A stretch of DNA of 64,000 nt, from NCBI RefSeq assembly GCF_013694105.1, contig NZ_JACEFG010000001.1, positions 1,116,001 to 1,180,000 on the forward strand. The letters are read 5' to 3'. The translations under genes were made by a program, and so were the position numbers. The stretch is from Halobacillus locisalis (GTDB taxonomy: Bacteria; Bacillota; Bacilli; Bacillales; Halobacillaceae). Shown here in pieces: positions 27,452 to 34,285 of the stretch. Under the pieces are notes generated by a model. It was not told where the DNA came from. It did not search any database and was given only the letters and a program-made list of their open reading frames with translations. Every line of letters starts with the position of its first letter. Position 1 is the first letter of the stretch.

Positions 27452-27877
27452 ATGGATATTCAAAAAGCAATCCAATCAAAACAAAAAGACGACGCGTTCT
27501 CAGTGAGACGTGTCGTTTTCATTCATGAACAAAAGGTTCCGGAATCTCTTGAGATGGATGAACACGATGAGTCAGCCCATCACTTCGTAGGCTATGACGA
27601 GAATATACCAGTAGCAGCTGGACGATTGAGAGTTGTAGAAGACTACGGAAAGCTGGAGAGAATTTGTGTCATTCGAGAGCATAGAGGAAGGCACTTTGGT
27701 CAAGCCATCATCAGCAGGCTCGAGGAATACACTAAGGAACTTGGTTTTCATAAGACAAAGTTGAATGCTCAAACACATGCCGAGGACTTTTACAAGTCAC
27801 TTGGTTACGAGACGATTTCCGATACTTTTATTGATGCGGGCATACCGCACGTGACAATGGTTAAGCATTTGAACTAA
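27452..27877 (+). CDS. yjcF: GNAT-family acetyltransferase, YjcF type
   Basis: The 141-residue protein has the GNAT fold: RRVVFIHEQKVPESLEMDEHDE near the N-terminus, then the acetyl-CoA-binding RICVIREHRGRHFGQAIISRLEEY segment (cited by residues about 70-93), then LNAQTHAEDFYKSLGYE. This resembles the ElaA/YjcF group. The acceptor substrate is unknown. It ends the yjcH-yjcG-yjcF operon and is followed by a strong terminator. Confidence 0.93.
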   Translation: MDIQKAIQSKQKDDAFSVRRVVFIHEQKVPESLEMDEHDESAHHFVGYDENIPVAAGRLRVVEDYGKLERICVIREHRGRHFGQAIISRLEEYTKELGFHKTKLNAQTHAEDFYKSLGYETISDTFIDAGIPHVTMVKHLN

Positions 27878-27880
27878 CGA

Positions 27881-27920
27881 AAAAAGGGCTCCTTCTTTTA
27901 TGTAGAAGGAGCCCTTTTTT
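27881..27920 (+). terminator. Terminator of the yjcHGF operon
   Basis: AAAAAGGGCTCCTTCT and AGAAGGAGCCCTTTTTT form a long stem with a T run; it could also work on the opposite strand. Confidence 0.9.
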
Positions 27921-27982
27921 GTTTATTTTGTCGTTCGCTTGTCTAGACTGGAACTAGACGAATGACAAGGATCGTGATAAAT

Positions 27983-28660
27983 GTGGAATACTTTCAAATA
28001 ACGGCAGAGACTTTTTTCGGTTTTGCCGCTTTGTTCGTTTTAACAAAAGTACTTGGAAAAACTCAAATCACTCAGATTACAGCGTTTGACTTTATCGCAG
28101 CGCTCGTCCTGGGAGAACTGGTCGGGAATGCCCTATATGATGACGAAATCGGTATAATCAAAATAGGGTTCGCTATAACATTGTGGGGTGTTCTAATTTA
28201 CGCCACCGAAGTCATTACCGAAAAATTTAAAGGGACACGTGAAGTATTAGAAGGCCAACCATCTTTGATTATCCGAAAAGGGCAGATCGATCGGGAAGCG
28301 TTAAAAAATAGTAAGCTGGATATCAATCAACTTCAGCACTTACTCCGTTCAAAGGACGTATTTTCATTAAAAGATGTAGAGTTTGCCGTTCTTGAAACAG
28401 ACGGCACGATATCAGTACTTAAATCTTTCGCACAACAAAATTCAACAAAAGCAGATTTAGAGCTACCTGAACAACAAGTTCCCCTCCCTAGATGCATCAT
28501 TAGCGACGGGGAAGTGCTCTGGGATAACTTGTCTGAAGCGAACCTTGATCGTGAATGGTTGCAGAAGCAATTGGAAGCTCAACACTTCAATAGCCCAGAT
28601 GAGGTGCTCTACGCGGAATTTGAGGAAGGGAAATCTGATTTATTCATCATGAGCTTTTAA
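27983..28660 (+). CDS. DUF421 (YetF-type) membrane protein
   Basis: The protein has three N-terminal helices (for example FFGFAALFVLTKVLG and FAITLWGVLIYATEVI) with the family motif ITAFDFIAALVLGELVGNA. A soluble alpha/beta domain follows (LEGQPSLIIRKGQID, then INQLQHLLRSKDVFSLKDVEFAVLE, cited by residues about 92-135). Start choice is uncertain: ATG 27962 has no ribosome site, while GTG 27983 follows AAGGATCGTGAT and gives the N-terminus (VEYFQITAETFFGF) seen in homologues. In B. subtilis related proteins are spore or membrane proteins of unknown function. Its 3' end overlaps the convergent MBL gene by 21 bases. Confidence 0.85.
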   Translation: MEYFQITAETFFGFAALFVLTKVLGKTQITQITAFDFIAALVLGELVGNALYDDEIGIIKIGFAITLWGVLIYATEVITEKFKGTREVLEGQPSLIIRKGQIDREALKNSKLDINQLQHLLRSKDVFSLKDVEFAVLETDGTISVLKSFAQQNSTKADLELPEQQVPLPRCIISDGEVLWDNLSEANLDREWLQKQLEAQHFNSPDEVLYAEFEEGKSDLFIMSF

Positions 28661-29542
28661 AACCCAGCGGTTGTGGACGATCCTGTCCGCCAATCGCTGG
28701 TTTTTTTTCAATCCAATAATATAGGCTGTAACAGCTGTTCTCTGAAGAAGCCACTGAGACAATCGCCCGCAGGATACACCAAAGTGATTACACATCTGTG
28801 CAACCGCTTCTTCATGAGAAACTCCCTCCTCTACCGAAGAAACATACTGAAAAAGCCATTCCATCAATCCTTCATGGTAGCGAATGTTTCCCTCGATCGT
28901 TCGTATTGGATTTTCTTCAAATGTACCGTGTCCGGGAACGGCACCTAGAAGGTCCATCTCCAATAGCTTATGTAAGCTTTCTATGGCAAGCTTAGCATCG
29001 GTCAAAAAAGGAATTTTGTGCTTTTTAAGAGTTGCTAAGCTGAAATAACTATCAGCTGCGTACAAAATGCCATCGACTAATAATGCCAATTGGTAGTAGC
29101 TGTGTCCAGGAAGACAAACGGTTTGTAACGATTTACCCCCTATATTGATTGACCCTTCTTCCACTATTTGATCGACCTTCATAGGAGGACCTTGTAAAAA
29201 TTTGTTTTTGAGTTCGTCTAGAGGGTCATTTCCCCCGAATAGATAGAGAGGCTCAAGGCTTGGATTTCTCAAGATTGCTTCTTCAAAAGAAGGAGCCATC
29301 GTATAAACATCATATCGCTCTTGTATGTAAGAAGCTCCGCCATAATGGTCGGCGTGAGCGTGGGTAATGAAGAGATGCGTTAATGGAAGCTCTCGGTTCT
29401 TGAGCTCCTTGAGAATTTTTTTAACCGAAGAAGCATCGATACCGGCATCAATCAATACCCCACTCGAACCCAATTGGACATAACCGACATTGACGGAGCT
29501 TTCATAGTAATAACATTGTTCATTAATCTGTTTAAAAGACAT
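28640..29542 (-). CDS. MBL-fold metallo-hydrolase
   Basis: The 300-residue protein has the metallo-beta-lactamase fold with the dinuclear metal motif HAHADH at residues 61-66, CLPGHSYYQLALLVD near 160, a further Asp in LYAADSYF, and GHGTFEENP near 210. The C-terminal 80 residues are a helical winged-helix-like extension (RIHHEAVAQMCNHF region) common in the glyoxalase II-like subgroup. The substrate is unknown; options include thioesters and other small esters. It converges with, and overlaps, the DUF421 gene. There is no terminator visible between the two. Confidence 0.92.
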   Translation of the reverse strand: MSFKQINEQCYYYESSVNVGYVQLGSSGVLIDAGIDASSVKKILKELKNRELPLTHLFITHAHADHYGGASYIQERYDVYTMAPSFEEAILRNPSLEPLYLFGGNDPLDELKNKFLQGPPMKVDQIVEEGSINIGGKSLQTVCLPGHSYYQLALLVDGILYAADSYFSLATLKKHKIPFLTDAKLAIESLHKLLEMDLLGAVPGHGTFEENPIRTIEGNIRYHEGLMEWLFQYVSSVEEGVSHEEAVAQMCNHFGVSCGRLSQWLLQRTAVTAYIIGLKKNQRLADRIVHNRWVLKAHDE

Positions 29543-29565
29543 GCGAACGACTCCTTTAGCTTTTA

Positions 29566-29871
29566 CTATACAGTTTCGCTAAAGTGTTGTCCTTTTCCTG
29601 TTAGGTCTGAGTAAATGGTTTCTTTCGCTTTCCATTGTTTCTCATTTTTATTATGTGCGACATGCAATGAGTGAGGTGTGTACAAGAGACGTTCGGTCAT
29701 TTCTTGGTAATCTTTCCGATCTTGCTCCTTATGCTGATCATGCTGCTCTAATTTACTGTCTAATGTTGCTTTGAAGACTTGTTCTAAAGCGAAAGGAGAA
29801 CGTTCGGTCTGAATAGTTCTTTGCTGGTAGTCCTTATACTGATAGTGGTTTACTGGAGCAATATAACCCAT
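29566..29871 (-). CDS. Conserved hypothetical protein, 101 residues
   Basis: This hydrophilic, charged protein begins MGYIAPVNHYQYKDYQQRTI and has a central glutamine, lysine and aspartate-rich helix (LEQHDQHKEQDRKDYQEMTERLL). There is no signal peptide or membrane segment. The ATG follows GGAGGGGA. I have the impression of a Bacillaceae-specific family but do not recognise it. It lies among small genes leading to the spore-coat genes, so a role in sporulation is possible but only inferred from position. Confidence 0.65.
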   Translation of the reverse strand: MGYIAPVNHYQYKDYQQRTIQTERSPFALEQVFKATLDSKLEQHDQHKEQDRKDYQEMTERLLYTPHSLHVAHNKNEKQWKAKETIYSDLTGKGQHFSETV

Positions 29872-29947
29872 GACTTATCCCCTCCTATAGTTTGCTTTAC
29901 CCGTTAATTCTTATATTTATACGTTGCGATGGGTTTGTTTATGGTGG

Positions 29948-30160
29948 TCATTCAAAAAAATTCTCCATTTTCTTCATTTGTTTAGTCATAAATGTATCCA
30001 TGCTGTTCATGTTTTTGTTCAAGCGCTTCTCCCAAGCCTCTAAGTCCTTTTCCCACTGATTGAACTTTTTATCTGGCTGCTTGATGATACCGCCCCATTG
30101 GTGACTTTCTTTGTACATTTCATTAAAAATATCCGTAATCGTCTTTGGTTCATCCCCCAT
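29948..30160 (-). CDS. Small hypothetical protein, possibly sporulation-related
   Basis: The product of 70 residues starts at ATG 30160 (MGDEPKTITDIFNEMYKESHQWG), seven or so bases after GGAGTGATC. It is soluble, rich in Lys, Trp and Met, and its C-terminal half (WEKDLEAWEKRLNKNMNSM) is a probable coiled coil. The start overlaps the end of the DUF1360 gene by 11 bases, so translation is coupled. I cannot assign a function. The longer frame to 30202 lacks a ribosome binding site. Confidence 0.6.
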   Translation of the reverse strand: MGDEPKTITDIFNEMYKESHQWGGIIKQPDKKFNQWEKDLEAWEKRLNKNMNSMDTFMTKQMKKMENFFE

Positions 30161-30485
30161 GATGATCACTCCATGAGTAAAGCAGAGATTGAAAGCCGGC
30201 AATAGATAGAATTAAGATAAGAAACCAACCGTATGGGACCATAATATAGATGAAAAAAATAATCGCAGAAGCCCACACTCCTACACACCACTGACAGGTA
30301 ATCCCCTCCCCTATCCAGCCATTCGGTTCCACCCACTCTTCGATTTCTCCTTTATCATTTTCAACTGAGCGGACCGTTACGAAAGGCCTTCGCAACCACT
30401 CCATAATCAAATCATCTACAATCAATCGTGTTAGCCGGAAAGAAGCCAATCCTAAAATAATGAAATGCAACCATGTAATGTCCAT
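30150..30485 (-). CDS. DUF1360 membrane protein (sporulation-associated family)
   Basis: The 111-residue protein has an N-terminal helix (LHFIILGLASFRLTRLIV), a conserved CQWCVGVWAS segment near 87, and two C-terminal helices. That pattern is DUF1360, in which B. subtilis members are linked to sporulation. I start at ATG 30485, nine bases after AAAGGAG; an upstream ATG at 30494 sits directly on the ribosome site. It overlaps the next small gene, and a terminator separates it from the gene upstream. Confidence 0.8.
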   Translation of the reverse strand: MDITWLHFIILGLASFRLTRLIVDDLIMEWLRRPFVTVRSVENDKGEIEEWVEPNGWIGEGITCQWCVGVWASAIIFFIYIMVPYGWFLILILSIAGFQSLLYSWSDHHGG

Positions 30486-30508
30486 ATGTTTCATCTCCTT
30501 TACGATAT

Positions 30509-30543
30509 AAAAAAGCCACTACCAATAGATGTAGTGGCTTTTT
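30509..30543. terminator. Terminator between the acidic small protein gene and the DUF1360 gene
   Basis: AAAAAGCCACTAC and GTAGTGGCTTTTT pair with an eight-base loop; T runs occur in both directions. Confidence 0.85.
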
Positions 30544-30550
30544 AGATCCG

Positions 30551-30766
30551 TTAGAACCAGAATCGACGTCGGTCGGAAGATTCGTCGTCTCTTCGTTCAC
30601 TCGAACTGCTCTCTTCCGCTTCATCACGCACACGACGACCGAAGAACGGATCTACACGATCATCATCTTTACGATGGTGGCGCTCATCACGCTGAGGCTC
30701 GATTACAACATTATCAGCTTTTATTACAAGGTCTTTTACATGAATGACCCTTTTTTTCTCAGACAT
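30551..30766 (-). CDS. Small highly charged protein next to cotZ, hypothetical
   Basis: The 71-residue product starts at ATG 30766 after AAGGAG. The first half is a regular beta-like stretch (KKRVIHVKDLVIKADNVVIEPQ). The second half is low-complexity Arg, Asp, Glu and Ser (RDDESSDRRRFWF at the end). Such tails are common in spore-coat proteins, and the gene is divergent from cotZ with 191 bases between the two starts. I suggest a spore-coat-associated protein, from composition and position only. Confidence 0.6.
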   Translation of the reverse strand: MSEKKRVIHVKDLVIKADNVVIEPQRDERHHRKDDDRVDPFFGRRVRDEAEESSSSERRDDESSDRRRFWF

Positions 30767-30957
30767 TCTATTCATCTCCTTATGGGAAGTCATTGATAAT
30801 TTATGGTTTTTGCCCTGATCTCGTATAGTCTTCTGCCCATTCTAGGAGAAAAAGATATCGATTTAATGAAAAGAGACATATGCCCACACCGTCAGGCTCT
30901 ACTCACATATTGTAGTAAAGACAATACGTCAATTCGTATGGAAAGGGGAAAATAAAT

Positions 30958-31473
30958 ATGAGTTGTGGTAAAAAATTCGATAGCGGTTCATGCGTAATCG
31001 ATATTCTGAAAGACATCGTTGATGCACAGAACGACGTTCTACATGAGTGCATGACGAGTTGTGAACAGTCCATCGCCGACCTACTAGGCGATACAGGTGG
31101 AGGGAATAACTTTGACACCGTACCTGTCATTCTTTATTGCAAAGACTGCAAACCTTTCAAAGGTTTCGGGTCTAAAAAGAGTAACAGTGAGTGTGAAATC
31201 AAAGGGAGCTTCTTCTTCCGTGTGAAATCCGTCGATGATGATGGATGTGCGGTTGTCGAACTACTATTCGCTGACGACCATCACCACGGACCTGTTGGTG
31301 GAGTAGACGAATCATCTGACGAGTCTTATCATCACCATCACAAAAATAAGTTCGATCCAAAGTCTCCAGCTGACCAAGACTGCGCTAACCTCCGCGCTTC
31401 AGGCATCTGTATCACAGTAGACTTGAACTGCTTCTGTCATGTTACTTGCCTTCCAGCAACTGCTGCACTATAA
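30958..31473 (+). CDS. cotZ: Spore coat protein CotY/CotZ family
   Basis: The 171-residue, cysteine-rich protein belongs to the CotY/CotZ family that forms the crust, the outermost spore layer. It starts MSCGKKFDSGSCVIDILKDIVDAQND. It has about a dozen cysteines in conserved positions (ILYCKDCKPFKGFG, and at the C-terminus ICITVDLNCFCHVTCLPA). A His-rich insert (DDHHHGPVGG...SYHHHHKNK, about residues 103-126) is specific to this protein. I use cotZ because it neighbours cotO as in B. subtilis, but CotY is not excluded. Confidence 0.9.
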   Translation: MSCGKKFDSGSCVIDILKDIVDAQNDVLHECMTSCEQSIADLLGDTGGGNNFDTVPVILYCKDCKPFKGFGSKKSNSECEIKGSFFFRVKSVDDDGCAVVELLFADDHHHGPVGGVDESSDESYHHHHKNKFDPKSPADQDCANLRASGICITVDLNCFCHVTCLPATAAL

Positions 31474-31490
31474 CATTCATCACACAAGTA

Positions 31491-31523
31491 AACCGCGTCC
31501 ATAATGGACGCGGTTTCTTTTAT
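31491..31523 (+). terminator. Terminator between cotZ and cotO
   Basis: AACCGCGTCC and GGACGCGGTT pair with a five-base loop, followed by TCTTTTATT. Confidence 0.85.
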
Positions 31524-31531
31524 TGCCTCTA

Positions 31532-32053
31532 TTAAAAACCAAGGAGCCGAATGTCTTTGATCTCTTTAAAGGGAATCTCCTTCTGAAATGGTCGCTGAAA
31601 CGTCTTCATATGGACGACTCCTTCTTTATAGTCCGTGATGTATCCCCGGTAAGCTGTATCACCGGCGGTCACTTCACATTTCACTCTTGGCACATGGGGA
31701 GACAACTGAAAGAAGTACTTCACTTTATCCTCCAGGCTCAAGTCTGTGAATCTCTGTTTTCTCTCGCCTCGACTACTTGGCTTCTCTTCTTGTTCTTTTT
31801 CTTTCTCAGCTCGGGGTTCCTCTTCTATTGACTCTTCTTTTACGCCATCTCCTTTTCTTTCAGCAGGAGATGCTGAACTCTGGTTTCGCAAGCGTAATTC
31901 TTTTTCATACAAAGAACCTCCACTGTCTGTTTCAGGTTTAGAGGGTGTGCGTTGTGAGCGGAAGCTGGTTTGCATAGGAACTTCTGCCGGCTTGAAATTC
32001 GGTTGTGTAATGTAGAGCATCGGTTGTTTTGCCATGCGCTTTTTCTCGGCCAT
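31532..32053 (-). CDS. cotO: Spore coat protein CotO
   Basis: The 173-residue protein begins MAEKKRMAKQPMLYITQPNF, has a long Ser/Glu/Lys/Pro-rich disordered middle (residues 30-105), and a conserved C-terminal domain (LEDKVKYFFQLSPHVPRVKC to IPFKEIKDIRLLGF). That layout is CotO (YjbX), a controller of late coat assembly. It is convergent with cotZ and lies next to it and fabI, the same neighbourhood as in B. subtilis. AAGGAGAG precedes the ATG. Confidence 0.85.
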   Translation of the reverse strand: MAEKKRMAKQPMLYITQPNFKPAEVPMQTSFRSQRTPSKPETDSGGSLYEKELRLRNQSSASPAERKGDGVKEESIEEEPRAEKEKEQEEKPSSRGERKQRFTDLSLEDKVKYFFQLSPHVPRVKCEVTAGDTAYRGYITDYKEGVVHMKTFQRPFQKEIPFKEIKDIRLLGF

Positions 32054-32235
32054 GGTAATCTCTCCTTTTTAATAAGGTCATCATTCCATATATATGCCCA
32101 TTCGAGAGTCCATGTTCATGATTCGTGAAGATAAACCTATTCCGACAAGGATTTACACAAAGTTTACGAAATCCTTTTCTTATATTCAATTATGTCTGAT
32201 ACATTCAAGATAGATTAAGATTTAGGAGTGTTGAA

Positions 32236-33267
32236 ATGTCCACTTCACAACATGTGAATACCTTCTCAGAAAATGCGAAGACTGAATTTACAAAATGGCT
32301 GAACCATAAACAACTTTCTATGCACTTTCAGCCAATTATCCATACCACTACGAAAACAGTACAAGGATATGAAGCACTGACGAGGTTTCCCCAGAGTAAT
32401 AGTTTCTCAAACCCTATGGAGTTGTTTCAATTTGCAGAAGAAATGAACCAGCTCTTTCGATTGGAGAAACAGACAAGGGAATTAGCGATCGAACTAATGT
32501 CCAACCATCTACACCCTCATCAGAAACTATGGGTCAATTTGTCACCTAATGTGATTCACGATAAGAATTTCACCCCTGGCTTCACTCACTCTGTACTAAA
32601 GGATTCAACTATTTCACCGAATCAAATTGTTTTTGAGATCACAGAACAATCCGCCATCACGGATTTTGACAGCTTCAGAGAATTGCTGAACCATTACCGT
32701 GAACAAGGGTTTACAATTGCGGTTGATGACGTCGGATCCGGTTATTCATCTCTACAAGCCATTTCTGAAATAAAACCCGATTACTTAAAGGTGGATCGTT
32801 CACTGATCACTGATATTCATACATCGAGCGAGAAACAATTTATGCTCGAAGCCTTGCAACAAATCTCTTTAAAAATGGGCTCTATTCTCATCGCAGAAGG
32901 TGTAGAGACGGAACAGGAGTTCTCTCAATTGAATTCCATGGGTGTAGAAATGATGCAAGGATATTATTTTGCCAAGCCGACCTTCCCTCCTCCCGAAGTG
33001 CCATCCAATTTAATGGTGCCGAACCATGCTTATAATCGTGATCAACAAGCACCACTCAGAATCGACTCATTAATGACATTGAACGATTTTTTCTCATGGC
33101 TCAGAGACTACACGGGTCCAATTGACAAACAACTCGCCATCATTGAAACGAAGAGAATGAGAGCGGTTATCCCTTTACAGGAAGTGATCCGTTTTAGCAG
33201 TCATTCCATCATCAGTGGCCTTTCGTCCCCCATGTGGAAAGAACTCATCGCATGGTGGAGGTCTTGA
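32236..33267 (+). CDS. EAL-domain protein, candidate cyclic di-GMP phosphodiesterase
   Basis: The 343-residue protein is an EAL domain (residues about 25-255) with a C-terminal extension of roughly 85 residues. The residues needed for activity appear present: YEALTRF (EAL at 46-48), Asn in WVNLSPN, Glu in FEITEQ, paired Asp in AVDDVGSGYSSL, Lys in YLKVDRS, Glu in IAEGVETE and Gln in MQGYYFAKP. It is therefore probably active. No PAS, GAF or membrane segment is visible, so its input may lie in the C-terminal extension. It is monocistronic and transcribed opposite to cotO. Confidence 0.92.
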   Translation: MSTSQHVNTFSENAKTEFTKWLNHKQLSMHFQPIIHTTTKTVQGYEALTRFPQSNSFSNPMELFQFAEEMNQLFRLEKQTRELAIELMSNHLHPHQKLWVNLSPNVIHDKNFTPGFTHSVLKDSTISPNQIVFEITEQSAITDFDSFRELLNHYREQGFTIAVDDVGSGYSSLQAISEIKPDYLKVDRSLITDIHTSSEKQFMLEALQQISLKMGSILIAEGVETEQEFSQLNSMGVEMMQGYYFAKPTFPPPEVPSNLMVPNHAYNRDQQAPLRIDSLMTLNDFFSWLRDYTGPIDKQLAIIETKRMRAVIPLQEVIRFSSHSIISGLSSPMWKELIAWWRS

Positions 33268-33278
33268 AAATACATAAA

Positions 33279-33318
33279 GAACGCCCACTTCCTTTTTCTA
33301 AAGAAGTGAGCGTTTTTT
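33279..33318. terminator. Bidirectional terminator between the EAL gene and fabI
   Basis: AACGCCCACTTC and GAAGTGAGCGTT pair with A and T runs outside, serving both convergent genes. Confidence 0.85.
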
Positions 33319-34097
33319 TAGTATGAAACGATATTGAAACCTGAATCCACGTGTATAATTTCTCCTGTTACTCCACGTGAAAGGTCACTCATCAAGTAAT
33401 AGGCGGTATCTCCAACCTCTTCTTGTGTTACTGCACGGCGCAGTGGGGCACGCTCTTCAATGACAGACAGTATTTGGTTGAAATCACCTACACCTTTAGC
33501 TGATAATGTGCGGATCGGACCTGCTGAGATGGCATTGACACGTATATTCCGTTTACCTAAATCATTCGCTAGATATTTCATGCTCGCATCCAGGCTTGCT
33601 TTCGCGACTCCCATAACATTGTAGTTTTTAACGACTTGCTCTCCGCCTAAGTAGGTTAACGTCAGGATGCTTCCCCCATCTGTCATCAACGGCTGAGCAG
33701 CTCTGGCAACGGCTGTTAACGAATAGGAGCTGATATTATGAGCGGTCAAGAATCCATCACGACTTGTGTTCAAGAATTCATCCTTAAGCTCATCACGATT
33801 CGCAAACGCAATACAATGTGCAAGTCCATGAATGACACCTACATCCTTTTGAATGTTCTCGAACGTTTGTATGATGGCTTCATCATTCGTGACATCACAT
33901 TCGTACACTAAGGATTCTTCTCCTCCCTCTAGCGTCTCTGCTAAATCTCGAACAGACTTCTCAAAACGCTCTGAGGCGACTGTGAAAATCAATCTTGCGC
34001 CTGCTTCATGCAAGGAGCGAGCAATTCCCCAAGCAATACTGCGCTTGTTCGCCACACCCATTACGACATACGTACGTCCTTCTAATGAAAAATTCAT
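33318..34097 (-). CDS. fabI: Enoyl-[acyl-carrier-protein] reductase (NADH)
   Basis: The 259-residue SDR-family enzyme completes each fatty-acid elongation cycle. It has the FabI cofactor motif VVMGVANKRSIAWGIAR (residues 11-27) and the Tyr-X6-Lys catalytic pair (YNVMGVAKAS, near 157-166), and ends in the GGFNIVSY tail of Bacillus FabI. A FapR-type operator and promoter lie upstream, the same arrangement as at fabH. This is the usual triclosan-target isoform. Confidence 0.96.
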   Translation of the reverse strand: MNFSLEGRTYVVMGVANKRSIAWGIARSLHEAGARLIFTVASERFEKSVRDLAETLEGGEESLVYECDVTNDEAIIQTFENIQKDVGVIHGLAHCIAFANRDELKDEFLNTSRDGFLTAHNISSYSLTAVARAAQPLMTDGGSILTLTYLGGEQVVKNYNVMGVAKASLDASMKYLANDLGKRNIRVNAISAGPIRTLSAKGVGDFNQILSVIEERAPLRRAVTQEEVGDTAYYLMSDLSRGVTGEIIHVDSGFNIVSY

Positions 34098-34138
34098 TTG
34101 TAATCCTCCTTGAGGTAGTTGATGGAATTAAGATTTGT

Positions 34139-34158
34139 TATTAGTACCTGCTACTATT
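34139..34158. promoter_or_regulatory. FapR operator at fabI
   Basis: ATTAGTACCTGCTACTAT resembles the FapR consensus ATTAGTACCTRnTACTAAT. It overlaps the -10 element. FapR responds to malonyl-CoA in Bacilli. Confidence 0.8.
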
Positions 34159-34185
34159 TTAAACGATTGCGTCATCCTTCTGCAA
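34156..34185 (-). promoter_or_regulatory. fabI promoter
   Basis: TTGCAG (34180-34185) and TAAAAT (34156-34161) are 18 bases apart on the minus strand. The same hexamers occur at fabH. Confidence 0.7.
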
Positions 34186-34250
34186 GAAAACCTTGAACCT
34201 CTATTAGTCCATACCCATATCCGCGTCTGTTCATCCGTCTATTTGAACTA

Positions 34251-34283
34251 AAAAAGCTCAGAGGACAGCCTCTGAGCTTTTTT
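34251..34283. terminator. Terminator after the CPA2 antiporter gene
   Basis: AAAAAGCTCAGAGG and CCTCTGAGCTTTTTT form a stem with a four-base loop and U-rich ends on both strands. Confidence 0.88.
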
Positions 34284-34285
34284 CA

